64,000 nt of DNA from an uncultured beta proteobacterium (GCA_903821335.1 CAIJKV010000205.1:1-64000), one strand, 5' to 3'. Positions 39,259 through 49,232 are shown, counted from the stretch's first letter. The notes: generated by a model not told the origin, from the sequence alone. A program made the numbers and translations.

Positions 39259-40579
39259 ATAGGTCTCCTACCAGTTGAACCAGCAACGGACTATGCGCAA
39301 TACCTTGTCCAGGGGTTCTTTCAATCGCAAGACTCGCACTGCGCCAACGGATTGGAACGTCAAGCGCTGCAAGCGCAGGGACCGAACGCAGCGGTCCCTT
39401 GACGATGAGAGTGCGCAAGCCCCACAGTGGCATGTTCTCTGGTCGACTCAAGGGCTGACCTTGTGCGTCCAGCGGGGCCGATATTGATAACTTGGTGCCC
39501 GCGCCAATCTGGATATGTTCGAACGCGGGATGAATTCGCTGGAAATGTGACATCCAGTCGACCATGCGGGGCGTGGCGGTCCAGTCAAGAAAGGAGCCTG
39601 CTTGCAGCACCCGCCAACTCATGGCCGCACCGTCCAGGGGCGTGAAATGCAGCATCCATCCAGACGGTTTCACCCGCTCAAGGTGTGCATTCAAGGCAAG
39701 GCGATGTTGCCGCATGTAGTCGGCCGAGCATTGCCAGTCCAGCCCGGCCGGTTCGCAACGAATCTGGCGTAACCGCCAGCCGGAAGGATCGACAGGAACA
39801 TGTCGCCAATGTTGCATCATTTGCGACAAGTCCTGAAAGGAATGCACGGGATGAATGCGGGCGAACGCCTGCAGGGTTTCGCGCCACTGGGTGTCGGGAT
39901 CAGGAGTCTGTGCAACGTGGTCAACGCTGCGACTTGCCGGCAATAGGTACACGCCGATCCCGACCGCCACGCCTGCGGTCAGGGCCTTGAGCCAGGTGCC
40001 GGGATCGGTGCCGCGCAGACGCAGAGGTTGCAACGCCGAGGTGATCGAAATCGGTCCATCCAGCCAGGCTGGGCAAGGCTGGCAAGCGCCAGCACCAGCG
40101 GGTTCAACATGGATGGACATATTGGGAAATCGCGAGCGCACGGAATCGAGCGCAGCGCGCGCCGACTGCTCATCGGCGAACCACTTGTCGGTCTGAGACA
40201 GGACCGCGCCGCCGTGCGTGGCGACCATCCAGCACCCCTGACCCGGGACCGGCATCAGGCACGCCACCGCGCCGGCAGGATGATTAGACGCGAACACGGC
40301 GGCAGCCGAATAAATCACCTTGCGTTTGCGATAGTGTTTCTGCAGCAATCGCAGGCAGCCAAGCGACGAGGCGTGCGGCCCCGCCACAAGGTAATGCGTC
40401 GCGCGTAGTGATCGGGCGCGACGCGTCGCCAGGGTCCTGGGGTTGCCACCCACCAGTGGCGTCCAGTCCATGCCGAACACCACATGATTCCCGGCGGTGC
40501 TCACAAGAATGTATGTCGACCGTAGGGTGGCGTCGCCGGGAACGTTTTCCTGCACATCAGCGCATTGAGCGTCGGACAT
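39242..40579 (-). CDS. PilO-like type IVb pilus accessory protein (PilO2 family)
   Basis: The 445-residue protein has a large N-terminal cytoplasmic domain (VFGMDWTPLVGGNPRTLATR; FASNHPAGAVACLMPVPGQG), one transmembrane helix (ALTAGVAVGIGVYLLPAS, about residues 205-222) and a periplasmic C-terminal domain (WRLRQIRCEPAGLDWQCSAD). This layout and its place between the secretin and PilP match PilO of R64-type pili, which aligns the inner-membrane platform with the secretin. It begins 4 bp after the pilN stop. Confidence 0.82.
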   Translation of the reverse strand: MSDAQCADVQENVPGDATLRSTYILVSTAGNHVVFGMDWTPLVGGNPRTLATRRARSLRATHYLVAGPHASSLGCLRLLQKHYRKRKVIYSAAAVFASNHPAGAVACLMPVPGQGCWMVATHGGAVLSQTDKWFADEQSARAALDSVRSRFPNMSIHVEPAGAGACQPCPAWLDGPISITSALQPLRLRGTDPGTWLKALTAGVAVGIGVYLLPASRSVDHVAQTPDPDTQWRETLQAFARIHPVHSFQDLSQMMQHWRHVPVDPSGWRLRQIRCEPAGLDWQCSADYMRQHRLALNAHLERVKPSGWMLHFTPLDGAAMSWRVLQAGSFLDWTATPRMVDWMSHFQRIHPAFEHIQIGAGTKLSISAPLDAQGQPLSRPENMPLWGLRTLIVKGPLRSVPALAALDVPIRWRSASLAIERTPGQGIAHSPLLVQLVGDLFEHRP

Positions 40580-40583
40580 CGTT

Positions 40584-42215
40584 TCAGAATCCTTCTTCGA
40601 GCTGGGCAGTCACAATAATCAGCGTGGCCGTGCGCGATTGGTTCGTGCGGTCGCCGCCTCCGAGGATCAAGGACGCATCGGCGGACACCCTGTTATGCGT
40701 GGATTCCTGGTGTTTGCGTTCAAAGCCGGAAATCAGCATGGGTTGCCCAGCCTTGAGCACCAGTTGCTGGACCGTCCCATTGCCGTCGATGGTGATCTGC
40801 TGGATTTGTGCCTGATTGCTCTGTTCACCAAACGTGACAGTCTTCAGAGGCTGGGCAACCGTATTGTCGTAGGCGAGAGAAAGCAGAATCTGCCCATCTT
40901 CCTGCGCATCGGGCACAAGCGTCAGGAACGCCCCGACCGTTTCTTCTTTCTGGCTGACGGAAACCGACGGGATGGCACCGACGCCCTCTTTGGACACGGA
41001 TCCGACCATCGATGTCGTCTGGACGCGGTCAATGTAAGAGAACGTTGTCCTGACAGCATGCGTGACTGGCCGACGGTTCAGGGTCAGTACCGGCACGCTG
41101 GTATGGCGCACGACAGTTCCGTATTTTGCAAGCACGGTCATGAGCGCCTGGCTGGACCCAAAGGTACCTTGCGCCACTTTCGCAGTGGCATTCTTAGCCG
41201 GTGCAGCGGCGCCAAACGGTGTGCCGGAAAGCGCCGCCGTCAGACTTGCGGTGGACATCACGACATCCCAGTCCACGCCGAATTCAAGATTCTCATGCGT
41301 CGCGATCGTGATTTCTTCGAAGATGAGTCTGACGCGTCTGGTCAGTGCGCGATTTTCCCGTTCGATGAACTGGGCGACCTCTGACAGTGCATCGGGTGTA
41401 TCGGTCACGATAATCGATGACGCGGCACCAGGATGTGCGGCAACAATGGCCGCGCGAGTGAGAAACGGTTCAATACGCGCCTTGATCGCGTCCATCGCTT
41501 GATACTCAGGCACGTTCAGCGACGTACGCGACGTGTTGTCAAAGCCACCCGCTTTGTTACCCGCGGACCTGCCAAGATGCGCATCAGCCTGCGCGGACAG
41601 CGACAGCACCCGCACATCGAATACCCGGGTTTGTGTTCGATAAAACTCGATGGCACCGTCGTGATATCGCCAGTAAATGCCGAGATGACGCGCCAGCGCG
41701 TCCAGTGCCTGGGGCAACGGTTGCGGCCCACGACGACCAAACGTGACCTGTCGCGATTCATCTCCACTGACTGCCGGCTGCGCGATCACCAGGCGTGGCA
41801 AAAAGTTTTCGGCTGGTAACAAGGCATCAGGCTTGACACGTACCGGCACGCCTGTCGCACGCGTGATGTGTTCTGCAATGGTGAGCAAGCCAACTTTACC
41901 GGCGCCAAACATCAGTGTGGTGTCAACGTTGGCGCGCAGTGCCGGCGGCAGCGTGACATCACGTGACAAGGGCACCGACCGACCCACCAGCCAGGGTTTA
42001 TTCACACGCTGCGCGTCGATCCGGGCCTGACGATTGCTCGTCGCGTCCTTGAACCTGTCACGCTGTTGATGCACCTGCTGGTCGGCGTCCGTGGCGACGC
42101 GGGCGTTGCCCTCGATACGGTCGTGTATTGCACAACCAGGCAACAGGGATATTGTCAGGAACACCGCCGGTGACAATACGGGAAAACGCGACGTCAAGCT
42201 GAGGCTAACGCTCAT
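40584..42215 (-). CDS. PilN-like secretin lipoprotein of type IVb pilus
   Basis: The 543-residue protein has a lipoprotein signal with lipobox LLPGC (Cys28), an N-domain (GLLTIAEHITRATGVPVRVK), an N1-like region (SIIVTDTPDALSEVAQFIER) and a C-terminal secretin domain (VSVSQKEETVGAFLTLVPDA, QPMLISGFERKHQES, TATLIIVTAQL). It would form the outer-membrane channel for the pilus. Its ATG overlaps the pilL stop by 4 bp. It fits R64 PilN, a lipoprotein secretin, better than PilQ of type IVa systems. Confidence 0.9.
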   Translation of the reverse strand: MSVSLSLTSRFPVLSPAVFLTISLLPGCAIHDRIEGNARVATDADQQVHQQRDRFKDATSNRQARIDAQRVNKPWLVGRSVPLSRDVTLPPALRANVDTTLMFGAGKVGLLTIAEHITRATGVPVRVKPDALLPAENFLPRLVIAQPAVSGDESRQVTFGRRGPQPLPQALDALARHLGIYWRYHDGAIEFYRTQTRVFDVRVLSLSAQADAHLGRSAGNKAGGFDNTSRTSLNVPEYQAMDAIKARIEPFLTRAAIVAAHPGAASSIIVTDTPDALSEVAQFIERENRALTRRVRLIFEEITIATHENLEFGVDWDVVMSTASLTAALSGTPFGAAAPAKNATAKVAQGTFGSSQALMTVLAKYGTVVRHTSVPVLTLNRRPVTHAVRTTFSYIDRVQTTSMVGSVSKEGVGAIPSVSVSQKEETVGAFLTLVPDAQEDGQILLSLAYDNTVAQPLKTVTFGEQSNQAQIQQITIDGNGTVQQLVLKAGQPMLISGFERKHQESTHNRVSADASLILGGGDRTNQSRTATLIIVTAQLEEGF

Positions 42216-42961
42216 GCTGGTGTCCCGGGGATCGCGGTGCGATCACATGGTTCGGAGGCACCCACCACACGCAGCACCTGGTTGGCATAAAAGCAAGGCT
42301 GCAGCGGGCGATCAGACAGTTCGGTCGACGCCACAAGTGCCTGAACTGACGAGACGAAATCGTCGCTAAAGTTTGCCGTGGCCGACAGGGGAATATCGAC
42401 ATCGATCGCCCAGTATTCGGACTGGAAGTGCCAGCCACTCAGGCCCGACCAGCGGACCAGTGCCTGGCGAAGGTGAATGTCGGCGGGGCTGACAGAAAAA
42501 ATGGGGGTCTGGGCAACAGTGGGCGGCGTCAACGTCGGTGGGGTCAATGGGGTCACCGGACCCACCGGGGGAGGCGCCCCCACCGATTCAGCCGAGAGCC
42601 GCCTGGCGGCCGCCCGCTGTCGTCCTGCCCGAAAGGCCAGCGACGGCCAGTGCCCTTCGATAATCGCATAGGGTTCCTGCCGCGTATAAGCCAGCACCTG
42701 TTCGCCCTGAGGATTGACCGCGACGATGACGGGCAAGGTCTGGCCAGGCAGCCACTGCAGCCAAGTATGTGTCGCATCCGAGAATACCTGCAGGGGTGCG
42801 ACCGCCCGGTCGCCCGATAGCCGCCATCCAAAATCAAGTTTTCCGGCAGGCGTCGTGAGTGGTGTGGACGAGGTGTTCGCCGGGCGAGGTGCGGACGGCA
42901 CGCCACACCCCACAAGCAGGGTCAGGCCAAACGTCGCGACACCTGCATAAGCAATCTTCAT
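42212..42961 (-). CDS. PilL/TcpQ-like pilus lipoprotein
   Basis: The ATG at 42961 gives 249 residues (MKIAYAGVATFGLTLLVGC) with lipobox LVGC and lipidated Cys19. The track start two codons upstream is TTG. A P/T-rich linker (TPLTPPTLTPPTVAQTP, about residues 137-155) separates a middle domain from a C-terminal TcpQ-type domain (LRQALVRWSGLSGWHFQSEY, DFVSSVQALVASTE). TcpQ/PilL proteins work with the secretin. It is the first gene of the pil locus and lies after a strong terminator, so a promoter is expected in 42962-43049, though none was clear. Confidence 0.78.
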   Translation of the reverse strand: MKIAYAGVATFGLTLLVGCGVPSAPRPANTSSTPLTTPAGKLDFGWRLSGDRAVAPLQVFSDATHTWLQWLPGQTLPVIVAVNPQGEQVLAYTRQEPYAIIEGHWPSLAFRAGRQRAAARRLSAESVGAPPPVGPVTPLTPPTLTPPTVAQTPIFSVSPADIHLRQALVRWSGLSGWHFQSEYWAIDVDIPLSATANFSDDFVSSVQALVASTELSDRPLQPCFYANQVLRVVGASEPCDRTAIPGTPA

Positions 42962-43049
42962 CGTCAATCAGTCCGAAAAAACAGGCTGAATCTTGACGCG
43001 CCCCCGAACGCGTCGCAATTGTGTGTGTCACGCATGGACGGAAATTGCT

Positions 43050-43078
43050 AAAAAAAACGGAACCCGAAGGTTCCGTTT
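43050..43078 (-). terminator. Rho-independent terminator between the solute-binding protein and pil genes
   Basis: On the minus strand AAACGGAACC and GGTTCCGTTT form a perfect 10-bp stem with a TTCG tetraloop followed by eight Ts. It closes the dadA/solute-binding-protein transcript and isolates the pil locus. Confidence 0.92.
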
Positions 43079-43138
43079 ATCACTACAGGTACTTGTCGCC
43101 GGTCGCCTCAGGTCATCCCTGTCAGCGCCGCACGTGCA

Positions 43139-44506
43139 TCACTTCTTGCGAGCTGGGCCAGCGGCCTTGGCAGGAGCTTCACCCTGCTGGATGATAGGCT
43201 TGGACTCATCCATTGCAATATTCATGGCCAGAATGGCCGGAGTCTTGCCATCTAGCGTGTCATTGAACTCGTGGATCAAGATCTGTTCAATGCGGTCATA
43301 GTGCTGCAAACGAAAACCACGCTGGTTTTTTTCCGGCGTGCGTTTCATGTTTTGCACGACATCGCGGGCACCGACCACGTTGTCATAAAACGCCACGTCG
43401 GCGGCACGAAATGCCGCATCGGTCAGAGGAAGAAAGCCCGTGCGCTGGTGCCACTGCGCAGCGAGTACCGGCTTGGACAGGAACGCGAGGAACTGTGCGG
43501 TGCCTTTGTTCTGCTCTTTAGGATTTCCGGCAATGACCCACAGGGCTGAGCCGCTGACAAACGGCGCGCCTGGCTTGGTCGTGGCAAGGGGATGGAATGG
43601 CAGCGGTGCGACACCGACTTTCAGCCCCTTGGTTGCCTGAAACTGACCGAGCGAGCCTGAACCCGAGGTCAGCACGGCACATTTACCCTGGGCAAACAAC
43701 GCATCGGGTTCGTTGCCGTTGCTGTAGGTCGTAAACAGCTGGGTACGTTTCCAGCTGGCCATGATGGCCATGTGACGCATGTACACCGAGTCAAAATTGA
43801 GGGTCACGCCCTTGGCGCCGTCCAGCCCGTTGTTGGGAATGGCGTACAGGCTGTTATTGATCGGGGCAAGATTTTCAAAATGGACGGTGACTTGCTGGCT
43901 GGTGGCATACGGACAGTCGTAGTCGCCCTTGTCACGCAAGGCAATCAGGTCAGCCTGCAAGTCCGTCCACGTCGTGGCCATCGGACTGGTCTTCAAACCG
44001 GCTTTTTTGTAGGCATCCAGGTTGTAGAACAGGACGGGGATTTCAGCCATGAAGGGGAATGCCAGCAGGCGGTTTTTGCTGTCACGCACGAAGCCGGTCG
44101 TCTGGCCCAAAAACCAGCCCTGGTCACTGATCGGGTATTGTTTGAGCAGGTCATACAAAGGCATGATGTCTTTGTTTTGCGCCGTCGCTTCGGGCGAGCG
44201 GTCATCTTCGATCTGTACCAGGTCGGGCTTGCGCTTGGCAGCCAACGCACGCGATTCGGGGCTACGCAGGGCAGTCTGGCTCGCGAAACCTTTCAGGATA
44301 ACTTTGACTTCGCTTTGCTCGCCGTTGAACTGCTTGGCGAGTTTTTCGAATTCGGACGCGTTGTGAGCGTTCAGCGTGTGCCAAACCTCGATTTCAACGG
44401 GTGCGGCCTGGGCCAGGCCGACGCTGAGCAGGCTGGTTCCCAGCAAGGCTGTAAAACGGGCTGAATAAGACAAGCTGTGTATCCTCTTGATAGAAATCGG
44501 GGTCAT
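43139..44506 (-). CDS. Extracellular solute-binding protein (UgpB-like, ABC transporter family 1)
   Basis: The ATG at 44506 gives 455 residues with a Sec signal peptide (TALLGTSLLSVGLAQA|APVEI). The mature protein has the family 1 binding fold (VEIEVWHTLNAHNASEFEKL, FNGEQSEVKVILKG, FPFMAEIPVLFYNLDAYKKA) and most resembles the glycerol-3-phosphate binding protein UgpB. No permease or ATPase genes are nearby, so its partner is elsewhere or it has another role. It follows dadA by 4 bp, and the pair ends at the strong terminator. The C-terminus is lysine/alanine rich (EAPAKAAGPARKK). The ligand is uncertain. Confidence 0.85.
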   Translation of the reverse strand: MTPISIKRIHSLSYSARFTALLGTSLLSVGLAQAAPVEIEVWHTLNAHNASEFEKLAKQFNGEQSEVKVILKGFASQTALRSPESRALAAKRKPDLVQIEDDRSPEATAQNKDIMPLYDLLKQYPISDQGWFLGQTTGFVRDSKNRLLAFPFMAEIPVLFYNLDAYKKAGLKTSPMATTWTDLQADLIALRDKGDYDCPYATSQQVTVHFENLAPINNSLYAIPNNGLDGAKGVTLNFDSVYMRHMAIMASWKRTQLFTTYSNGNEPDALFAQGKCAVLTSGSGSLGQFQATKGLKVGVAPLPFHPLATTKPGAPFVSGSALWVIAGNPKEQNKGTAQFLAFLSKPVLAAQWHQRTGFLPLTDAAFRAADVAFYDNVVGARDVVQNMKRTPEKNQRGFRLQHYDRIEQILIHEFNDTLDGKTPAILAMNIAMDESKPIIQQGEAPAKAAGPARKK

Positions 44507-44510
44507 GATT

Positions 44511-45767
44511 TTAAATACCAATAAAAGGGAATTCGGGTTCGGGACGATGTCCGCCAATCAGGTCCGCCAACGCGCGACCGGATCCGACCCCCATGGTCCA
44601 CCCCAGCGTACCATGGCCGCTGTTGAGGTAAAGGTTGGACACCCGGGTACGCCCGATCAGGGGAACGTTCGAGGGGGTGGAAGGACGCAAGCCTGACCAG
44701 TACTGTACCGCGTCGAAAGCGAGCGCATTGGGGAAGAGTTCCCGCGCCACGTTGGTCATGGCCTGGCAACGTTCTGGATTGAGTGTGCGTGAATAGCCCG
44801 ACAATTCGGCCGTCCCTGCCATCCTGAGCGTGTCGCCCAGCCTCGTAAAGACGACCTTATGGCCGCTGTCTGTCAGGCTGACGGTCGGCGCGCTGGCAGC
44901 GTCCACAATCGGAAAGCTCGCGGAATACCCCTTGGCCGGGTAAATCAGGCAGGAGACCCCAAGCGGACGAACCAGCTGGGGCGTAAAGCTACCCAGCGCA
45001 ACCACGAATGCATCGGCCTGCAAGCTGGCGTAACGGCCTTCGGGACCGATCAGCTCGGCACTGCTCACCCGACCGCCTTCGGTCACGAGGCGCGTGACAC
45101 GGGTGGAATACTGAAAGTGCACGCCAGCGGATTCGGCCAGTCGGGCGAGTTCAATCGTGAAAACGCGCGCGTCGCCGGACTCGTCGTCGGCGGTGTAGTC
45201 GCCGCCAACAATCGAGGAGCGATGGGGCGCGAGGGCGGGTTCGATCACGATCACTTCGTCGGCGGATACGATCCGGCGGTCAACGCCAAAATCACGCATG
45301 ACGTCGGCAGACTGTTGCGAGGCGTCGAATTCTGCGTGATCACGGTAAAAGTTCAGGATGCCGCGCTCAAGTTGATTGTACTGGAGGCCGTGCTCGGCGC
45401 GCATTTGCCTGAGCGTGTCGCGACTGTATTGGGCCAGACGCACCATGGCACGGATATTGGGCGCCAGCCGATCGGGCAGGCACTCGCGCAGAAACGCCGC
45501 ACCCCACAGCCACTGACGCCAGTCGAACTGAGGCCGGAACAGCAATGGTGCATCGTTGCGAAATAGCCATTTCGCCAATTTGAAGGGTGCCTGCGGGTTG
45601 GCCCAGGGCTCGGCATAGGACACCGATATCTGACCACCATTGGCAAAACTGGTTTCCTGCGCGGGACCTGTACAGCGATCGACCACCACGACTTCGTGGC
45701 CAGCCTGGCTGAGCCACCAAGCAGAGGATATTCCGATAATTCCACCACCTAATACGGCAATTTTCAT
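44511..45767 (-). CDS. dadA: D-amino acid dehydrogenase small subunit DadA
   Basis: DadA is an FAD-dependent dehydrogenase that oxidises D-amino acids such as D-alanine to 2-oxo acids, feeding electrons to the respiratory chain. The 418-residue protein has the N-terminal dinucleotide-binding motif VLGGGIIGISSAWWLSQAG, FANGGQISVSYAEPWANPQ near residue 42 and the C-terminal GHGTLGWTMGVGSGRALADL. Length and motifs match E. coli DadA (432). No alanine racemase (dadX) is adjacent; a solute-binding protein gene follows instead. Confidence 0.93.
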   Translation of the reverse strand: MKIAVLGGGIIGISSAWWLSQAGHEVVVVDRCTGPAQETSFANGGQISVSYAEPWANPQAPFKLAKWLFRNDAPLLFRPQFDWRQWLWGAAFLRECLPDRLAPNIRAMVRLAQYSRDTLRQMRAEHGLQYNQLERGILNFYRDHAEFDASQQSADVMRDFGVDRRIVSADEVIVIEPALAPHRSSIVGGDYTADDESGDARVFTIELARLAESAGVHFQYSTRVTRLVTEGGRVSSAELIGPEGRYASLQADAFVVALGSFTPQLVRPLGVSCLIYPAKGYSASFPIVDAASAPTVSLTDSGHKVVFTRLGDTLRMAGTAELSGYSRTLNPERCQAMTNVARELFPNALAFDAVQYWSGLRPSTPSNVPLIGRTRVSNLYLNSGHGTLGWTMGVGSGRALADLIGGHRPEPEFPFIGI

Positions 45768-45820
45768 GCGTATGGCGCCTGTTCAATACTGATGGCTGGG
45801 TGCGAGCAAAAACGAAGCAT

Positions 45821-46867
45821 TCAGGTATTTTCCCGAGCGTGATCGGCCTCGGACGTAAACGAGTCTGCAAAAAACGCATGATCAGGTAACCCGCACGTCG
45901 TTTGAAAGTCCCGCCGAGCCGAATCGACCATGATGGGGACACCGCAGGCATAGACGTGATGCTGGCTGAGATCGGGAAAGTCATGCATCACGGCTTGATG
46001 CACGAAACCCGTGCGACCGGTCCACGCGTCTTCGAGAGCGGCGTCCGAAACCACTGGCACGTATTTGAAGTCGGGGAGTGTTTGGGACCATGCAGTCGCC
46101 AGCGCATGCAGGTACAGGTCATGCGGACGGCGCGCTCCCCAGTAAAACGTGACAGGCCGACGAATACCCTGATGCGCCATATGCTCGACGATCGCCTTGA
46201 TGGGTGCAAAACCGGTACCACTGGCCAGCAAAATGATCGGCTGTTGGCTGTCTTCTCGCAGGAAAAATGACCCGTGCGGACCTTCCAGGCGGAGGATCTC
46301 GCGATCTTTCATTTGCGTGGCACCCGCGCCGAAAACGTGATCGGTGAATACCCCACCGGGCAAGTGCCGGATGTGCAACTCGAGCGCCGTGGCGCAGTGC
46401 GGCGCATTGGCCATGGAATAACTGCGGCGCCGACCGTCTTTGAGCAGGACTTCGATGTATTGGCCAGCATTGAATCGGAAAGTTTCCGCCGCTGGCAACT
46501 GCACTTGCAAAATCGTCACGTCGGGCGCTACGCGCTGCATGGAAGTCACGCGCGCAGGCAATTTGCGGATCTGGATATCCGAGGCCAGGCGAACCTCACG
46601 GGCCTCGATCACCAGGTCCGAGGTGGGCCTGGCCTGGCACAGCAAGGTGTAGCCGGCCTCGACTTCTTGGGTACTGAGTGTCTGCGCCGGGTTGGGGCCC
46701 GCATCAACCGTGCCGGACACCACGCGCGCCTTGCAGGTTGAGCAAGCACCACTTCGACAGCTATAAGGCAAGAGGATGCCAGCCGCCAGAGCGGCGTCGA
46801 GCACGGTCTTGTCCGCGTCGGCGCTGAACTGGTGAAGGCTCGGTTGAACAGTAACCTGAAACGACAT
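45821..46867 (-). CDS. Ferredoxin/flavin oxidoreductase (CDP-6-deoxy-glucoseen reductase-like)
   Basis: The 348-residue protein joins an N-terminal plant-type [2Fe-2S] domain (C37, C42 and C45 in YSCRSGACSTCK, fourth Cys near 78 in LLCQARP) to an FAD-binding FNR domain (FNAGQYIEVLL, RRSYSMANAP) and an NAD-binding domain (ILLASGTGFAPIKAIVEHM). In Burkholderiales such genes are often named after AscD, the CDP-6-deoxy-glucoseen reductase of ascarylose synthesis. No sugar pathway is nearby, so it should be read as a general electron-transfer reductase with unknown acceptor. Confidence 0.85.
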   Translation of the reverse strand: MSFQVTVQPSLHQFSADADKTVLDAALAAGILLPYSCRSGACSTCKARVVSGTVDAGPNPAQTLSTQEVEAGYTLLCQARPTSDLVIEAREVRLASDIQIRKLPARVTSMQRVAPDVTILQVQLPAAETFRFNAGQYIEVLLKDGRRRSYSMANAPHCATALELHIRHLPGGVFTDHVFGAGATQMKDREILRLEGPHGSFFLREDSQQPIILLASGTGFAPIKAIVEHMAHQGIRRPVTFYWGARRPHDLYLHALATAWSQTLPDFKYVPVVSDAALEDAWTGRTGFVHQAVMHDFPDLSQHHVYACGVPIMVDSARRDFQTTCGLPDHAFFADSFTSEADHARENT

Positions 46868-46922
46868 GAGAGCGACAGCCTGGAAAAATGGTCAGAAAAC
46901 AATACTTAAGGACATTTTATCG

Positions 46923-49232
46923 TCAAACTACGGGCGAGAGGGTCGGTTCCTTGACCCGCACCTCAAGCAACTTGCCCTTGCGCGCCCGTTTGGACAGGTA
47001 GGGCGCCAGAGTCGAGCCAACCAGGATGTCCTCGGCCTGCTTGTTTCGGTAAATACCGGTCACCCGTAGCCCGGCGGGGGAAAGCGGAACCACCTGGGCG
47101 AGGCAGTCGGGATCATCGATCCCCATCAGCGTGGTGCCCCGGCCTCCGCCAGCCAGGGTCTTGACCTCATCGACCGCGATCACCAGGCAACGCCCGCGCG
47201 CAGAGAAAAAGGCCACCTGAATCGCCTGCGAGAATAACGGCACGGGACGCAGCAAGGCGTCTTTTTCTTCCAGGGTGACAAACTGCTTGCCCGCGCGCTG
47301 GCGACTGAGCATGTCGGACACCCGTGCCGAGAAGCCAAAACCCTGACGCGTCGTGATCAGCCAGCGCGTGTCTGGCGCAGCGGCAAACATATGTTCGATC
47401 CGGGTGCCGGGTTCAAGATCAGTCATCGAGGTGACGGGCGCTCCGTCCCCCCGAGCCGAAGGCAGCAAAGAGACGGCGACGGAATACACGCGGCCATTGT
47501 TGCCAAGCGCGATCAAGGTATCGGTGCTGCGACACTCGAACACACCATAACAATCATCGCCAGCCTTGAAGCCGAACTGTGTGGCGTCGTGGCCGTGGCC
47601 CTGACGGGCGCGCAGCCAGCCCTTTTGCGACACGATGACCGAAACCGGTTCATCCAGCACTCGTACTTCCATCACCGCGCGCTGTGCCACTTCAATGATG
47701 GTCCTGCGGTCGTCGCCATACTGCTTGGCGTCGGCTTCGATTTCGCGCACGACCAGGCGTTTGAGCGCAGCGGGCTGGTCGATCAGTTCCTTGAGCTTTT
47801 CCTGGTCGGACTTTTTTTCTGCAAGCTCCTGCTCGATTTTGAAGCCTTCGAGTCTGGCCAACTGGCGCAAACGCATATCCAGAATGTCGTCGGCCTGGCG
47901 TTCGCTCAGGTTAAAGCGTGCCATCAGTGCGGCGCGCGGTTCGTCTGACTCACGGATGGTCTGGATGACCTCGTCCACGTTCAGGTAGACCAGCATCCTG
48001 CCCTCAAGGACATGAATACGATCCGTCACCTTGTCCATGCGATGCTGGGTACGACGCAACACGGTATCTGTGCGGAACCCGATCCATTCCTGCAGGATGT
48101 CGCGCAAGCCTTTCTGGCGCGGTCGGCTGTCGGTTCCGATGCAGACCAGGTTCATCGACACACTGGTTTCCATGCAGGTCTGCGCCAGCAGGGTGTTGAC
48201 GAACTCGTCGCGGTCAATGCGTGAGGTTTTCGGCTCAAAGACCAGGCGCACGGCTGCATCCTTGCCTGACTCGTCGCGCACGGCATCGAGCAACGCCAGC
48301 ATCTGTGCCTTGGTCTGCTGCTGTTCCTGCGTGAGTGCCTTTTTGCCGGCCTTGACCTTGGGATTGGTGAGGTCTTCTATTTCTTCAAGGACGCGCTGGC
48401 CGGAGGTGCCAGGGGGAAGTTCATAGACCACCAGCTGCCACTGCCCACGCGCCATTTCCTCGAACTGCCAGCGTGCGCGCGCCTTGATCGAACCGCGTCC
48501 ATGCTGGTAAATCTGGGCAATGTCAGCCGCCGGGGTGATGATTTGGCCCCCGCCGGCGAAATCAGGACCTGGGATCAGCTCGAACAACGCGTCGTCAGGT
48601 AAGGCGGGCTGCTTGATCAGCGCGACACAGGCCTGTGCCACTTCGCGCAGGTTATGGGCCGGAATCTCGGTCGCCATGCCCACCGCAATACCTGAAGCCC
48701 CATTGAGCAGCATGACCGGCAGGCGGGCAGGCAACATCGATGGTTCTTGATGGCTGCCGTCGTAATTCGGCACGAACTCAACTGTGCCCTCATCGAGTTC
48801 ATCGAGCAAGAGGCGGGCAAAGGGGGTCAGCCTGGCCTCGGTATAACGCATGGCGGCGGCATTGTCGCCGTCTCGCGAGCCAAAGTTTCCCTGGCCGTCG
48901 ATGAGCGGATAGCGCAGGGAAAAGTTCTGAGCCATGCGCACCAGCGCATCGTAGGCGGCCTGGTCGCCATGGGGATGATACTTACCCAGCACGTCACCGA
49001 CGACGCGCGCGGACTTGACTGGCTTGGCGCCCGACTGCAGCCCCATCGCCTGCATCGCATACAGAATGCGGCGCTGGACAGGCTTTTGCCCATCGCCCAC
49101 ATCAGGGAGCGCGCGTCCACGCACCACGGAAACTGCGTAATCCAGATAAGCCTGTTCGGCATAGCGGGCCAGGTTGAGCGATGCGGCACTGTCGCTTTCG
49201 TCAAACAAGCCAGGTTGGGAACTATCAGTCAT
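46923..49232 (-). CDS. parC: DNA topoisomerase IV subunit A
   Basis: ParC is the DNA-cleaving subunit of the decatenating topoisomerase. The 769-residue protein has the GyrA/ParC winged-helix core, the catalytic tyrosine in [29 protein letters not shown], a coiled-coil region and a C-terminal beta-pinwheel. In the quinolone-determining region the sequence is [13 protein letters not shown]: Gln91 takes the place of E. coli Ser80, and Asp95 that of Glu84. parE is upstream (42 bp) on the same strand. Length and motif order separate it from GyrA. Confidence 0.96.
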   Translation of the reverse strand: MTDSSQPGLFDESDSAASLNLARYAEQAYLDYAVSVVRGRALPDVGDGQKPVQRRILYAMQAMGLQSGAKPVKSARVVGDVLGKYHPHGDQAAYDALVRMAQNFSLRYPLIDGQGNFGSRDGDNAAAMRYTEARLTPFARLLLDELDEGTVEFVPNYDGSHQEPSMLPARLPVMLLNGASGIAVGMATEIPAHNLREVAQACVALIKQPALPDDALFELIPGPDFAGGGQIITPAADIAQIYQHGRGSIKARARWQFEEMARGQWQLVVYELPPGTSGQRVLEEIEDLTNPKVKAGKKALTQEQQQTKAQMLALLDAVRDESGKDAAVRLVFEPKTSRIDRDEFVNTLLAQTCMETSVSMNLVCIGTDSRPRQKGLRDILQEWIGFRTDTVLRRTQHRMDKVTDRIHVLEGRMLVYLNVDEVIQTIRESDEPRAALMARFNLSERQADDILDMRLRQLARLEGFKIEQELAEKKSDQEKLKELIDQPAALKRLVVREIEADAKQYGDDRRTIIEVAQRAVMEVRVLDEPVSVIVSQKGWLRARQGHGHDATQFGFKAGDDCYGVFECRSTDTLIALGNNGRVYSVAVSLLPSARGDGAPVTSMTDLEPGTRIEHMFAAAPDTRWLITTRQGFGFSARVSDMLSRQRAGKQFVTLEEKDALLRPVPLFSQAIQVAFFSARGRCLVIAVDEVKTLAGGGRGTTLMGIDDPDCLAQVVPLSPAGLRVTGIYRNKQAEDILVGSTLAPYLSKRARKGKLLEVRVKEPTLSPVV

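Noticed and set aside
34013-42961. Interpretation of the pil genes as a type II secretion system or type IVa pilus
   Set aside because: The long-leader prepilin, lipoprotein secretin, PilO/PilP layout and shufflon-type PilV fit the R64 type IVb class. There are no GspC/L/M or PilM/N/O type IVa components.
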